Shown here in pieces: positions 1 through 13,700 of a stretch of DNA of 64,000 nucleotides. Origin of the DNA: Neospora caninum Liverpool (taxonomy: Eukaryota > Apicomplexa > Conoidasida > Eucoccidiorida > Sarcocystidae). Position 1 is the first letter of the stretch. Each line of letters begins with the position of its first letter. A program made the translations under genes and the position numbers. The notes below the pieces were generated by a model. It made no database searches and was not told the origin of the DNA. It worked only from the letters and a program-made list of their open reading frames with translations. The stretch lies in assembly GCF_000208865.1 (NCBI RefSeq), contig NC_018393.1, positions 1,178,001 through 1,242,000 on the forward strand. Direction: 5' to 3'.

Positions 1-389
1 GGCGCAAACTTCCTACTCTCTCGTGATTGGGCCGTCATCTGCATGAGACACCAAGGCGTGATGGACCAGCTTGCCGAACTGCTAAAGTTTCTACGCTATA
101 CCAACTGCTGTCCTTTAGTGACAAATTTCACGAGTCCAGCAGTGCGAGCATTCGCTCGCAATCACCCGATTCCCGCCGACACCGTTCAGGCGTTGCACAG
201 TCCGCACGGGCGGCAGTCGCCGAGGACGCAGGTTAAATCTGCAGAAATTGTGTCTACCAGAGTTCCATGGACTTCTTCGAGCAAGTGCTTGTCTCATCAC
301 ACGTTTCGCAGAAGGGGACAAGACAGTTTGCCATGCACTTCCAAAACACCCGCACACTCTTTTTGAAATAGTCAAGATAGAAACGCCAA
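1..389. other. 3' flank of SF3B1
   Basis: Sequence downstream of the SF3B1 stop codon on the minus strand. It probably contains the 3' UTR. Short overlapping open frames exist on both strands but none resembles a known protein, and I see no separate gene. Confidence 0.5.
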
Positions 390-3300
390 CTAAATAACAT
401 AGAGTAGTTCATCTCGAGAATAGCAACCCTTATCGTCGTCCGGAAGGGGAGGGTAGAAAGCAACCATCGAATCTTGATGGCCAATGTACAGGTTGTTGTA
501 CACCCGCCAGTACACTTCGCGCACCTGAGGAACAGCCACATTCAACATAACACACCACAGCCGCGTTCACCAAACAGGAGGGAAGTACTTGACCACACAC
601 ATGTGCAGAAGTGACACCATGCATACACTGGACACGGCAATAGCGTGGCATTCTGAACGGTCTGCGAAATCGGACGTATTTCCCAATTCGTACCCGGAAA
701 GACCCGTCTCGAAGATGCCTACGTGAAACTGCAAACACGATCTCCTGGCGTTGACCGGCATCGCACATAGACTCCTCACAAATTTCCGCCTTTGTCAGCA
801 TTCACAATTTGTTCCGTACACACGGCTGGACTCTGAAAGCCGTCGAGTACGCAGCCGATCGACTGCGGAACACTAGACGTCAAACTTTTCTCACCTTCTT
901 CGCCGGGTGGAACAGACCGAGAAGGACGTATCGAAAGACAATGCCCGCACCGAGTGAAACTCGCATGCCGTCAACAGCGTCGAAGAAAGCCTGCAGGAGC
1001 ATTGGAAAAGGGTGATGAACGAAAAGCTTGTTTTCCCTTTCAAACAGTTCCACGTGACTGTTACTGACGATGCCACACGAAAACGGCAAGTTTGACCCGC
1101 ATTGAAAACTGTCCCGTCAAAAAGGCGTTGAGATAATCGCGAGGCCAAGACGTCTATGCTATGCTCAAAAAAAGACACCACCTCACAGCCCTCTAGCGTG
1201 GTTTTCAGACGCGACAGGAGGGCGTCACCACCGCCGAGAAAACAAAGAGTGACAGACCAGGTATCGAAGAAGCGAAGGTTATAACACGCCTCCCTGAATT
1301 CTTTCCTTCTTACCTGAACAAGATGCGGCGATTTTTCAAAGATGTTTGGCCACACAAAGTTCATCAGATGCAGCAGTGCGTCTTCACAGCTGAGACCATG
1401 GACACCTGCAGAGCAAACAACAGACAGAAGCGCAAATTCTCCGTGAACGTCCCCGGACTCGAACGTTAGCATGTAAACACTGGGTTGTTGAACCCCCCGT
1501 TTTTGAGGCAACACTGTGACTTCCTCTCCAAGTATGAACACGTGAAAGAAGACGTACACGTTGTGCAGAATCACGGACTCGAACGGCATCATCCTTGGAG
1601 AGACACCAGACGACGGTATACACATTCGGAAGTCGTCTTTTTGGTCCACTGTTCTGCCCCGAGTTGACCTCTCACTTTCCATAGGCCTTACCGAGCGCCA
1701 AGTGCTTGGTAGCCCAAGCAGCCGTTTGCCTGTGGACGAGGTCTCTGTCCATGAGGGCGTCTTCGAGCAACGGCACAACGGTGTAGATGTAGTCCTTGGC
1801 CATTTCTCCGATATACTCAAACATGAAGGAAAGCGTCTTGAGGACGCCATTCTGCACATTTAGCTCCTGCACGCGATACTCATTCATCAAGGCCGGAAGC
1901 ACCGAATACGGCAGACACGTTTCTGCCACAATCGCGATGGCGATTGTCGTGCACAGACGCAGTTGGCGCTCCTGTACCTTCAAGTTGTTCAGCAGCGTAG
2001 CGAGTACATCCTGGGGACCAATGGTTCGCGCAATGTAGCCGAAAGTGTTCACGGTAGCGCGTCGAATCGCTTTCTTGCTCGCCTTGAGCATATCCAGCAA
2101 GTCAAAGCAGATGCGATCCCACTCCTTGGGGGACACCAAGTCCCCGCCTCGATCGGCAATGCGCCCCACAAGGTCAATAACATTCTCTTGGACCTTCTCG
2201 TGGCGGTTCTTGAGAATCGGCGTGAGACGCGGAAGCAAGTCCTTGATGGGAGGCGTCATTTTGTTCATGCCGATAACATTCACAATCGCCTTGAGGGCAC
2301 CCAAAATGCTACCCAGAACCTGAATTAGGCAGGGAAGAAAACACAGACGGACACAGGTGGATGCCTCTGTTTTTTTAAAAAAAGGCGAGCCCTACGTCGC
2401 GCGCCCCGCCCCTCACCCGAGCCGCAAGGCTGCAACGAACGGTCTGGCGACTGGGACCTGAGGTCTGTTTCCCACTTGCTCATGAGGCTGCCTCAAAACA
2501 GCGTAGACTGGAGTCAGGGCACACCTCATGTCCGGACCTACCTCCGGATACTCTTCTCCAAGATACTCGTAAAGGAACAGCCCCAAATGGCCAAGCATCT
2601 GCTCCTCCCCACACTTCTGCATGACGACGGCAATGCGCGCAATGAGGTCTGCCGCTTGTTGCCTCAGCTTCGCACTCGGCGTGTTGAGACGCCAACGGAT
2701 AACACCGCAAATCTGAGGCAGGTAAGGCTTGATGCGTGTGCCCAGCGCGTTAACGATGGTTGAGAAGCCGTTCAACAGCGCCGTCGCGTCCTCCGACGTC
2801 TGCTCCTGGAAGGCGTACAGGAGCCCATCCACCAGCTGCTCCTCCAGGCGGTTGTCGACGTCGAGAACGCCGTTATTCACAATGATCTGTTCCAAGGCCT
2901 CCAAAGTGACTTTTCTGGACGGCAGACGGAGAAGGAAACCAAGAAAGGGGCAACCGCGAGTCCACGCGATTTCAGAAGACACCTGTTTTTCCATCACATC
3001 CATGTCTGTCCTTTTCTAGCTTTTGACGAATACGCTAAGAAGCACGCACATGGCTACATCTCTATACAGAGACGGAGGGAGGGAAGCAAAGAGGTACCCT
3101 GGACGAACGTGGAAATAACTAAAGCCCGCCATTCGAGAAGACTGATGTTCTGCGAGGCACGCGACCATCCATACAATCAGAAAAAACACGAAGAGGCACG
3201 GCCAGGGCCACACCTTTTCCGAAGATGTACACGCACATTCCGACACGTGCCAGCGCAGCTGCTTTTCTCGTCCACACACAATAATCGGCCGCCTGCAGGG

Positions 3301-6300
3301 AAACCCCCACGCAGGCATTTCCCCCTGCGTCGTTTTCTGCACAAAAGGAGAAACAACGGACCTGAACGGTTCACTTGGGTCTTTCAGGTCTTCGACAATC
3401 TGCTGAATGATGTGGGCGCCTCCTGCTTTGTTGGCAATTTCCACGACAGTCTCAATCAAGAGCTTCGCCGTGCGGCGGTCGAGTGCGTTACGCACCAGCC
3501 AGACTTTCGCGAAGAACGGAGGAACGATATCTGTCCGTATGTAGTCGCTTTCCACACCTGTCCAAAAAGAAAATCAAAGAGGGTAGTACGCCTTTTCCCT
3601 ACGCATCCTCTCACCGTCACATAGTCACTCATGCTTCCCTCCCACAACAAAGAAACACCATTTGAAAAAGCAGACGTGAAAAATCCAAATTGAAGTCCCG
3701 ACTCGTGTACTCTCCGTTTTTCCCGTTTGTGCGCTTCCGTCTCTGCTGCCTGTCCCGCTGCCGCACAGACGTCCAGCGCCGCCCTTGCGGAGTTGAACAG
3801 GATTGAACCTCGTGGGTTAGTTTCAGTGCACCTGGCAGAGAGCCCTGGATGGGATGCCCAGAGAACGACAAACGACACTTCTCCCCATCGACTCGTCGGT
3901 GTTCGCCACACACAAATGCCGTCAAACGCGACCCCCACACGAAAGCGGAGATTGTCTACGGGAGCGCCAAGCAGCAAGAAAAGAGCACGGTCCCGGTCAA
4001 GCAGCACATTGCTGACTGGCGCCTGTGAAACACGGACGCGTTGTTCGAAACTTCCTCCGAGCCTGAAGCAGCTTCGCAAATCCGTTCGCATTTCGCGCGT
4101 ACCTTCTGTAGCGACGCATTGTCGGACGACTCTTAGGACGATTTTTTTCATTTCTTCATCGTTGGTTTCGAATTCGCGAACCAGCATGACCATAACTTCT
4201 CGTGTATAGTAGCTCGCGTGGTAGGCGTCCATAAGGGGGATAATGGAACCAATCGCTTTCAAGTACGCCGCCAAACCTTTCCCTCGCATTTCGCCCATAC
4301 CCTTCCAAAGAGGCCTAAGGACACTGTCGAAGGCTTCGATACCGTACGGCGCTGCAGACTCGGCCAAGGCTGCAAGAGCCAGGGCCGTGACGGTCTTCAC
4401 CTTCAACACCTGATCGTCGAGCCCATGCTGGATGATTTCCACTAGCTGCTTCAGATGGGGGAGGACCCCACACCCCATCAGAATGGACATCTGCTGGATG
4501 ATCTTGATGCCCGTGTGGCGCGCTTGCCACGACTTCTTCGACTGACACACGGCCTTCAGGAACAGGATCAAGGAGGGAATCCCCAACGCAGACGCCACGA
4601 CGGCGAAGGCTCTGGCGAGAGAGGCAATCGAGAAAAACGCGTTGCGCAACACACGACGAAAGAGCAAACATGCAAGTGGTTTCTAGGCTTCGTGGACACA
4701 GAGACCAAGCGGATTTTCAGAAAAGAGCAACGCGCTGAACGCAATCTTAAGGCTGGAAAGTTGCGCCCGACATAAATCCGGTGCCTGCGCCAGACTGCTT
4801 GGACACAGAAGACCTCTCTTCTCGTCTGCTGTCTCCTTTCTGCCTCTGTTACGCGAGCGGAGGCCGCGACAGCTTTGGGGTCACAGACTCGCGACACGAG
4901 CTCGGAACAGACCCAAGCTGGACGACACGCCACAGGAGACTCGCAACTGAACAGATCAACCTGGACTTAAGCACCTTCCGGACACATTCTCCTTTGTTAC
5001 CTGGCGGTTGTATTGCGAACGTATTCATCCGGGTGATCGATATCAGGACGCATGGTGGCAATCATCGTCGCGAGACCAGCCGCCTTCGCAAGGTTGGAGA
5101 TGATTTCTCGGCCCTCAATGCGCGCGTAGTAGTCCTCGTCAATAAGAAGAGGTTCGATGACGACGAGAATCTTGTGGACGTACGGTCGAACAGCGTCATC
5201 CAGTCGGTACAACACGCGATCGATAACTTTAACTAGCAGATGCCGTTCCTGTGGATTGAAAAAACATCCACGCCGATGCCGTTAGAGACACGAAGAATCC
5301 CTGCCTCTGCCGGAGCCGCACCCCGATCGACTGGAGAGACGCAAATTTGAAGACACTCGCGCCTAGCCCATGGCGAAGCTGGCCACACTGATGCGTAGAA
5401 AAAGAAAATGCTTCCACGTCAGAAGCACGAGAGTTCCCCCTCGGACTAGGTCCTCTCTCTCTGTCAGACCACGACCCTTCCCCTCACACGTAGAACCGTG
5501 CAGATAGAGGAGCGAAAACAAAGCGGCATTTACCCGAACACACTGCACGAGGCAAAATGTAGGGTCGGGGACAGAAAGACGAACCACCAACACCTGAGAC
5601 GAAACCACGAAATTCACCTGGTCTTCTAAGGTGCTCTGCATCATGAGGGGGAGAATCTGATTGAACAGTGCGGCGGCGCCGAATTCCTTGGCCTTCTCCG
5701 TCAGCGTGCGCAGTGCAGATCGGCGCAGTGGAGGCGTGCCGTTCTTGATCTTTAAAAGCAACAGCTGAATCTTACGCTCCTTCACCTCCTATTCGAAAAT
5801 CCGCAAGACGGACAAGGGGAACAAAGACTTGCGATGTGGTGAGAAAAGCGGGAAGATGGAAGGCCACCACGACACACAGGCATGTCCCCGAGCGACCGGT
5901 GGGTCTGCGTTTTTGCCAGCGGAGAGAGAACCGAAACTCGACCATGGAAAAATCAAGTTCTCCACCAGTCGCTCTTAAAGGCGCTGCCATTTTGTCCCAC
6001 TGTCTCCCCCCCCCCCCCCCCCAAACTGCGAAGCTTTTGCGCCGCGCAACCTGGGGCCGGAGCCGACTGTCGTGGTCCTTCTGCGTCTTGGGTCTCTCAC
6101 CTCTTGTGTCATAGTTTCCTCGTCTTTGTCTTCAAAGAGTTTCGCGAAGAACTGATAATCTTCAGCCTTCATCGTCACGCCGCCTCCCTCAGCCGTCAGC
6201 TGGCCGCCGATGCCGCCCCCCATCGTCATGAGGCCCTCCATGCCGCCAGGAATCACTCCCTCCTCAGGCATCGTGTACAGAGGCGTCACGCCAATCGGCG

Positions 6301-8840
6301 TCGGCGTCGCAGCCACGCCCGGGGTCATTCCAATGGCTTGGTGCCGCGCTCGAGCCGCGGCTGCAGCCGCAGACGACGGGGGCGGGTTGTAGTCTGCAGG
6401 TGGAGGGACAATTTCGTAACCCTCTTTGGGGAGCAGCCGATCCAGCTCTTCGTCGGTCATGTACCGCGTGCGCTCGTCCTGCTCTTGCTGCATGCGGAGC
6501 TGGAGAAGTTGCTCGGCTGTCGAGATCGGCGTCCCGGGAGTCAACGGAGTCGCGCCTGCCATTCCTGAAAAGGGAGACAGCACGGCAGACGTTTCACACG
6601 TAACGCTTCCCCGGCGTTCCTCGGGGGCGTCGCCCGGGGCCTCGACCTCCAGACGTTCACTTCCTGTGTCTACGGCCGCACCAAAACTTCCGGCCTGTCC
6701 GGGGGAGACCCTACTTTCTCCGTTTCGGAGAGACTCAACAGTGCTACAGCGCATCCCCCACGAAAAAAAGGTACAAAGCGCGCCGCTCAAGAATTCCGCA
6801 CGAGGGGTCCGAAACGTGGTGCACCGCTGGAACACCAGAGAGGAGACACGCAGATCCTCGACTCTCTCCCCGTCGAGGCTGAGACGGCGCAGCCCCGAGA
6901 ACCCGGCAGGAAAGGCCGCACCCTCCCCCCCGCGCTTCCTGCTTCACGTGCAAGATACGGCCGATAGCAGCCCCTCCCCTCCTTTGTTGCCCGCCCGGCC
7001 TCGGCCTATGTGCATTTCTCCCCTCTCTCCGCGCGCGCCGTTCCCAGGCTCACCCGTGACCGCTAGTGGCGTCATTCCAGGAGTCAGTTGACTCGTCATC
7101 GGAGTGCTCCCGTCCTTTCCGGGCGTCATGCCTGCGCCGCCTGTCATGGGCGTCGAGGCTCCAGGAGTCAGCCCCGCAGCTGCAGCCGCCGCCATGTCAG
7201 CATCCGAGCCGCCCAGCACGGGAGTCGCGTCCCAGCGACTTCTCTTTCGCCCCATGATGGGCGTTTGCGAGCCTGGAGCGATCATCGGAGTCACGCTGCC
7301 CGAGCCAGAGGCCATGGGAGTGACGCTGCCTGCGCCGGCGAGGATCGGAGTCCCTGCTTGGTTGACTGCAGGGGTTGTCCCCCACTGCCCCGGCGTGGGA
7401 GTCTCCTGCGAGAGCGCGCGCGAAGCACACAGAGACAGGTCGTGCCGCTAGGGCGACGGAGACCGCATCCCAGAAGGAATCCCGAAAACGGCAGGACCGG
7501 CGCAGCGGAAGAGAGTGGCTAATCTATGATTCTCGCCGCGGGCTGCATCTCTATCCTAGGTTCCCTAGTGTGGGCACATCTCATGACGGCTGTCGGTCGA
7601 GAAGCAGAACAGAGAGACGCGACAGACACTGAGGGCGAGACGCCTCCCCGGGACACAACGCTTCGGGTCGCTGTACAGACGCCCCGCGGCGAAGAGCTGG
7701 CACCCTGCGCAGAATGGACGTGGGTTCCGAAAAACTCGGCCTGAACACGCGTGCAGGTTTCAGAAATCAACCGGCACTCGATCGAGGGGACCAGGACGTG
7801 CGCAGCGCAGCGCACTAATGGCTGACAAAATGAACACAGGACAGAGAGAGACGGCTGCTCGCCCCAGTGCGTCCACCGGTGGCACCATCGCAGAAAGTTT
7901 GGCCGTTCTGCGTCTCTCTGCTCACCTGGCCCGTGCCTCCGATCGTCGGCGTCGCATCCCATCGGCTCTTCTTCTTGCCCGGAACCGCGCCGGCTCGCCC
8001 AGCTCCTGCGCCTTCTCGGGTCCCGTCGCTTCCTGCGACGAGCGGCGTCTCTCCCCACGCGCCGGGCGTCTGTCCGCCTGCCTGCAACGGCGTATCCCAG
8101 CGACTGACCAGCGCGGCGGCTGCGGCCGCAGCTCCCTCCTCGCCCTTCGCGCCGCGCGCTTTCGCCCGCGCGAGTTCCTGGCGCTCGGCCTCCGTGAGGC
8201 CGTCTTCGACGCCCTCGGCCCCAGCGGTGCTCCAGTCCCACCTTCTGCGCTTCTTTTCAGAGCCGTCGCCCGCGCCGAGTTGTCCCTTCTGCATCTGGAG
8301 CTGCCTCTGGAGCTCCGCGTCCTCCTGCAGTTTGCGGATTTGTCGGACGGCCGCGTGCTTCTCGCGATCCAAGTGCTGCTCCAACATGACGTCCGCGTAC
8401 GTACGAGCGCTCTCGCCCCCGCGCGACTCAGTGCCTAAATCGCCGTCGGAGAAGGGATCCGCGCGCTCGGGAGAAAGCGGCCGCTGGAAGCGCTGGCGGC
8501 GGTAGAAGTCCTCACGGGCTGCAATCGACTTTTCCACGGCCCCCGTCCCTTCTTGGAACCCATCGCCCTGCTGAGCAAGGAGCATGCGCTCCCGCTCGGC
8601 GATACGCGCGCTGTCTTCGGCTGCGCGCTGGCCGCCGCGGCTCCCGCGGGACGCCGCGAGGGCCGAAGAGCCGCCATCTTGAGCGACTAAAGGCGTCTCT
8701 GCATCGATTTCTGTCACGTAATGCGCCGCCGGCGTCTCGCCGTAAATGTGCGCGTCAAAGGCAACGCCTGCGCTATCCGTTGCAGCGGCTGTCGACGAGG
8801 GCTGGTTCTTCCCCCGCTCGCTGCTCGCGTTGTTCTCCAT
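390..8840 (-). CDS. SF3B1: Splicing factor 3B subunit 1 (SF3B1/SAP155), 12 exons
   Basis: HEAT-repeat scaffold of the U2 snRNP SF3b complex, which clamps the branch-point helix in the nucleus. Exons inferred from GT-AG junctions and family conservation (minus strand): 8840-7926, 7405-7054, 6564-6101, 5788-5618, 5248-5001, 4611-4103, 3557-3362, 2914-2542, 2319-1692, 1405-1314, 990-895, 524-390. They sum to 4179 nt, exactly 1393 codons, so every junction is in phase; 1392 residues against about 1304 in human. The N-terminal ~570 residues are disordered, with TPG/TP and RWDATP motifs that in the family bind U2AF-homology partners and are phosphorylated. From about residue 578 ([13 protein letters not shown]) the HEAT domain is strongly conserved. 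Counterparts of the human cancer hot spots are unchanged: VRNTTAR (R625), QARHTGIK (H662, K666) and KVKT (K700). ATG 8840 is chosen because the open frame above it (to 9110) reads like leader sequence. Confidence 0.95.
6006..6022. repeat. Homopolymer of 17 C (G-run on SF3B1 sense strand)
   Basis: An uninterrupted run of 17 C on the plus strand lies in the SF3B1 intron between exons 5788-5618 and 6564-6101. In the pre-mRNA it is a G-run, which can form G-quadruplex structures. Length may be imprecise in the assembly. Confidence 0.9.
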
Positions 8841-10793
8841 TGTTTCGACCGATGCAGTGCGAGAGGAAGATTGCAGACGGAACGGACGCGAGGGCAAGGA
8901 ATGGACGGACGGTGTACGCAGAAGACGAGGGACGGAAGGGAAAAGCGCCACACTGAACAAAAATAGCAGTGGAAGACCGAGAGAAGGAAGAAACCAACAA
9001 GACGCGAGGGAACTTTTCCGGCGAAAACGGCCTCCGGGGTAGGCGTCTGACGGGAGCCAGAAGACACTCCACAGAAAAGGCAGTGCTAAGAACCCCTTTT
9101 TTTTCACCAACCGCTGAGCGAGTCCAGATACGGACGCTCAGCCGCATCCAAGACACATCTGGGCGGCAGCCGGAGTTGTGTAGCAGGTTCTGCCCACACA
9201 CGGAGTGTCCTCCGAACGGTTCGTCGTGAGACGGCTGATGCAATCTGCGGCTAAACACTGGTCTCCGATGCACCTTAAAATGAACAGGCTGCACTCCACG
9301 TGCACAGTCACCACGATGGACAGGGGAGCCTTTTCCCCGGAAAAGAGAGGACCGGACAGTGGACACAGACCTCACCACAAGTCAGGGCCATCGTCTCTTG
9401 AACCGCTCCACAGAGGTCTTCAGAACAAAAAAAAAGTGAAGGAAGACCCCGTGGAGATATGTTCGCCTCCACAATCGCGTGAACGGCAGAAGCCAACGCG
9501 TGGAAAAAACGGCCACGGGGGCGCGAGACGGAGAGTGGCAAGAGACGCGGGCGCTTGGGAGACGACACTGAAAAGCGCTACGGAAGAAGCTCCAGTTTCA
9601 TAGTAGGATCCAAGGACGAGAGAGCAGAAAGAGGAACAGGGAGACATTAAATCAGAACCAGACAGCCGTCTAGGGAGAGCCGAGCAAGCCTGTCGAACGC
9701 GAGAAACACGGCACACCAGTAGTGACTGCGTGTCCTACAGACGGAAAAACAATTCAAAAAGTCCTGTCATGCGGAAATCCCCGGCGAAGTATCAGTTTCT
9801 GTGGCAACAGAGGTATGGACAGAGACAGTGAACGGCTCTGTGGCGAGACGGGCGAAAAGCATCTAGAGGCTGGGTAGACGCTTCCCTGGGAGGAGAAGAG
9901 AAACTAAATCCATGACAATAGCTGAATACTCCACTTTTTGCTGGCCAGGAGATATTGTCACCACGTGGGAGCTGCTTTCTTCGTGGATTGCTTCGAAAAA
10001 GAAAGGGGATACGAGGGAGAGCAACACGGAGCGATACGATATTTTCGAGGCCACTCAGACACGGAGCAAAGAGAGCTTTTTGTCCCTGCCAATACTCCAA
10101 AGAAGTAGACACGTCGACAGGAGAGAAACAGTTTATTTCAGCAGAAGGCGTCAGCTTCTACCGCGCGAAAAAAGGCGACTCCCACACACCGTTTGCAAAG
10201 AAAAACCTCCACAACGCTGAACACGCCCCAGGGACGATCCCTTGCGTAGGCTGTGCATGCGCCAGCGAAGTCTTCTCCAGGTCGGGGACGCGCAAGCAAC
10301 CGCCGACGCGCAGCACAAGAGGACCGGCCTTCTTTAGGGGAGCCCTGGCAGACTCCAGAAAGGTCGCCCAGAGAAGCACACCACAAGCCTGAGGTTTGGC
10401 AGAGCATAGATTCGCCAAAGATCGCACTTTCCTCCAGTGTGTCTTAACAGGTACCGTGGTCTCCATCAAAGCAAGTTTCTGGAGTTGTCTCGAGCCGACC
10501 TCTTTGCGCAGCGTACCCTGGGGTCCACGTACATCCGGTCTGCTGGCTCCGAAGGGTAGAGCATATGTAGATTCGCAGTCGTCTTTAGATCAAGATTTCA
10601 TCGGCTCTATATCGCAGCATAAGCGAAAGACGCCTGCATCCTGCCCACGTTCAGCCTTGAATACGGCGGTTACTGAGGGGAGTGACTGCCCTAATAACAA
10701 GCGAGACAAGGCAGGCACTGTGTGTGTACATACACTGCGATTGGAAAGCGTGCCATACAGCGTTGTTCCTTCGTTCCCCCTCTCCCAAGCGCC
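8841..10793. other. Divergent intergenic region SF3B1 / histidine phosphatase
   Basis: Holds the 5' leader and promoter of SF3B1 (minus) and of the histidine phosphatase gene (plus). An in-frame extension of SF3B1 exon 1 runs to 9110 but is not convincing protein. Copies of the WGAGACG element described for Toxoplasma promoters occur at 9227-9233 (plus, TGAGACG) and 9392-9398 (minus, AGAGACG, about 550 bp upstream of SF3B1). No RNA gene is recognised. Confidence 0.6.
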
Positions 10794-13700
10794 ATGGCCA
10801 ACGAGGACATGCAGCCGTCTTCCGTGGGCGACAAAGCGGCCCTCTACGCTGCAACGGAGGAGGCCGACGTCCGCGAACCGCCCCAAGATACTTGTGAACC
10901 TGAAAATTCTTACAGTCCTCGGTTGTTTTCGCCCACTGCCCCTCCCGCCGGAGAACAGCCTCCAAGTCTGCCCGGGACTTCTGTGGAAGATCCCGATTCG
11001 GACCGAAGGTTCAACGCCACCGAGTCCGTGCAAACAGTAAACCCGGGTCTGAAATGCCGGACGTACAGGAAACGGTTTTACTTCATTCGCCACGGCCAGT
11101 CCCAGAACAATGCAGTCAGTTTGAACGACCAGACTCAAGTGGAGAGCTTTGCTGTTCCTTCCTCTTGCCTCACTCGTGCCGCGAACAAAAGAACAGGCGA
11201 AGGTGCCAGGACACGTGCGCCAGACGAGCGCAGCAAGTTCCGTCGATGTCAAGAGCCACTGGCGTCGAAGCAACGGCCTCGTCCCGTCAAGAGCGAAACA
11301 AGCGGTGCAACAAGTGCAGAACCAGCTGACAGGCGCGTACCGGACCCATCAGTCACGGATCTTGGCAAAGCACAGGCCGCTCAAGCAGCCAGATGGGTTC
11401 AGGAGCATGTTCGGCAGGTCCTGCAGCGACCTCGGCGTCGGAGAAGAGACGGCGAGGAAAGGGACACGCAGACACCAAAAGTGACGAGAATTATTTGCTC
11501 GCCAATGCGGCGCTCTGTCGAAACAGCTGCTGAAATGAGCAAGGTGAGGAAACTGTGTCTCACGCCGAAAAAGACCAAACAGTGCGGTGTACACGGCGTA
11601 GTATGTTCCTTACTGGCGCCCACTACGCGATCACGCAAATGCTGCAGAGGACAGGGTGGGCAGCGCCAGGGTTTTCGTTGTTTGCGTGTGTTGTGTGCAC
11701 TCTTTCGTTGTCTTGTGTAGTTTGATTCACCTAGAACAAAACTCGGTTATCTACTCGGGAGGAGGGGGTACCTATACTGCCGCAACTTTGTCAGTCGCAT
11801 CCCTATATGCTTCCTCCACCATGAAATACGTGATCCGTGTTGGTCTGCATCCGGATTCTAAATCACTATGGTGCCGACCAATTGAGACTTGCACTCCGCC
11901 GTGTGTGCTTGTGTGGTGCGTGCCTCGTGGATTCCACGCAGGTGTTGCAAGCTGAAGTCTACATCCACCCGTTGTTGTTCGAGCAAGGCGGCCTTTTCCG
12001 GGGTCCGCGGAAATTCCGTCCCGGCTGTCGGTCTTCGTCAATTGGCGACGGCGTGAAGGCAACGAACGGGGCAACTGTTTCCGATCCCGCTAGAAGGGAT
12101 CGCCCTCAAACACAGATCACCGTACACGGTGGCAGTCAACAGGAATCAGGTCCGCACCCCGTTTCGACGCAAGAAAGCGACAAAGGCACACAGGGGCAGA
12201 ACGTGAGAAGCCTAGAAAACACGACAGGGAGCGGTCTTGGCGGGGATGATGCCCCGCTTGGTATGACGCTCGATGAAATCCTTCAGATTATCCCACACGC
12301 CGCAGTGATCCCCGTCGCTGCCGACACCGGAGACTGTCATATGTCGCGACCGAAATCAGAAGTGCGGCACATCAGGCCGGAACGTGATACCGATACCCGT
12401 CCACCTGCCTTTAAAGCGCGAAGCTCGCTTCGAGAAAGCGGAGACCGATCGCTCGGCTCGTCATGCGACGCAGGTGTCGGCGGGGGCTACCGCCCCGACT
12501 GGGCTGCTGCTAGGCGACACGCCTGGTGGCAGGGTGGCCGGGAAACGCTCATTCAGACGGTGCAGCGGGCACGGCAAGTCATTTTGTGAGTTCCCCATTT
12601 ACTAGTGTACTCAGTCGCTACACAATTGCTAGGCCGTGATCCGGTCCTCGGGGAAGCTCCTCAGCACTTCAACAGCTTTTCGCGTGACCAGAACTAGTGC
12701 TCAGTCGACACCAGACGAGCTGCAGCTACGCGACTGAAGGATTCGTTTTGTTCACATGCAGCAGGGATGACACTGTCTCACGTAGAGCAGAGGCGTGTCC
12801 TCTGTGATCACGGTTGCTGTTCTCTCTGTAGTTCTCCGAACTAGTGGACGTATCGTTCGGCAGCACAGAGCACGTCGGATCGACAGTTCATATGTAAAAC
12901 CGGTACCAGGAGTAAGAAAATAGGCCACTGGGGGTCCTCCGCACACACTGCCCCCATCGTAGTTAGCCGCCACGTACACCTTCCTTCTTGCCTGGTGTTT
13001 GCACGCCAGCTTGTGCTGACAGGATACCGGACGAGCCTGAACGGGAAAGCGCGTCGATGGCTTTGATTCGAGGAGGGAAACGAACGCTACCAGATGTGCT
13101 AACTTGTGTCCTTTTTTGTCGTCTCAGTCTTTGCCCAGAGACGCGCGATGTCTTGCGAATACACGAAAGCTTGGTCCGTGTCTTACTCTTTGCAGGTGGA
13201 TGGAGAAGCAGTGCCTGCAGACCGAGGAGACAGGCGGTAGCATCTTGATGATTATGCATGGATTGATGATGGTAAGATGGCAAATGGCAGTCCCTCGCCA
13301 TCTTTCAGCGCAGCAGCTAGAGCAGTCAGCTGTGAGACAGCTCGAAATGAACTCGTCCTGGTTTGTTGTGACCTCGTCGCTCGGTTGTGCACTGTGCCAA
13401 GGGCTGCGCGAGAACGGTGGGACGCTGTCGCGCGAGAGCAGCGGCCGGTCTGCTTAGCCAAGATAACTCGATGTAGTAGCTGTTACGCATCAGCACGTCA
13501 GGGCCAGGTGCTTCGTGCCCGTTTGTCACTTTTGCGCCGAGTTCTGCGGGTTATGTGCAATAGGACTTGCTTCTGAAAGCCCTGTTCTTCCCCTTTCCTT
13601 CTTCCGACTCGCCCGCCCCCTACTTGGATTTGCTGCTCGACTTTCTGCGCCATCAAGAGGCCTTAACGGGCGTTCCGATCTACAACTTGCCGCAGCAAGC

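Noticed and set aside
1384..1623. Open frames within SF3B1 introns
   Set aside because: Intronic and in conflict with the strongly supported splice pattern.
8841..9110. Longer SF3B1 start at 9110
   Set aside because: The extra ~90 residues are hydrophobic/basic and unlike the N-terminus of this nuclear family; ATG 8840 fits better.
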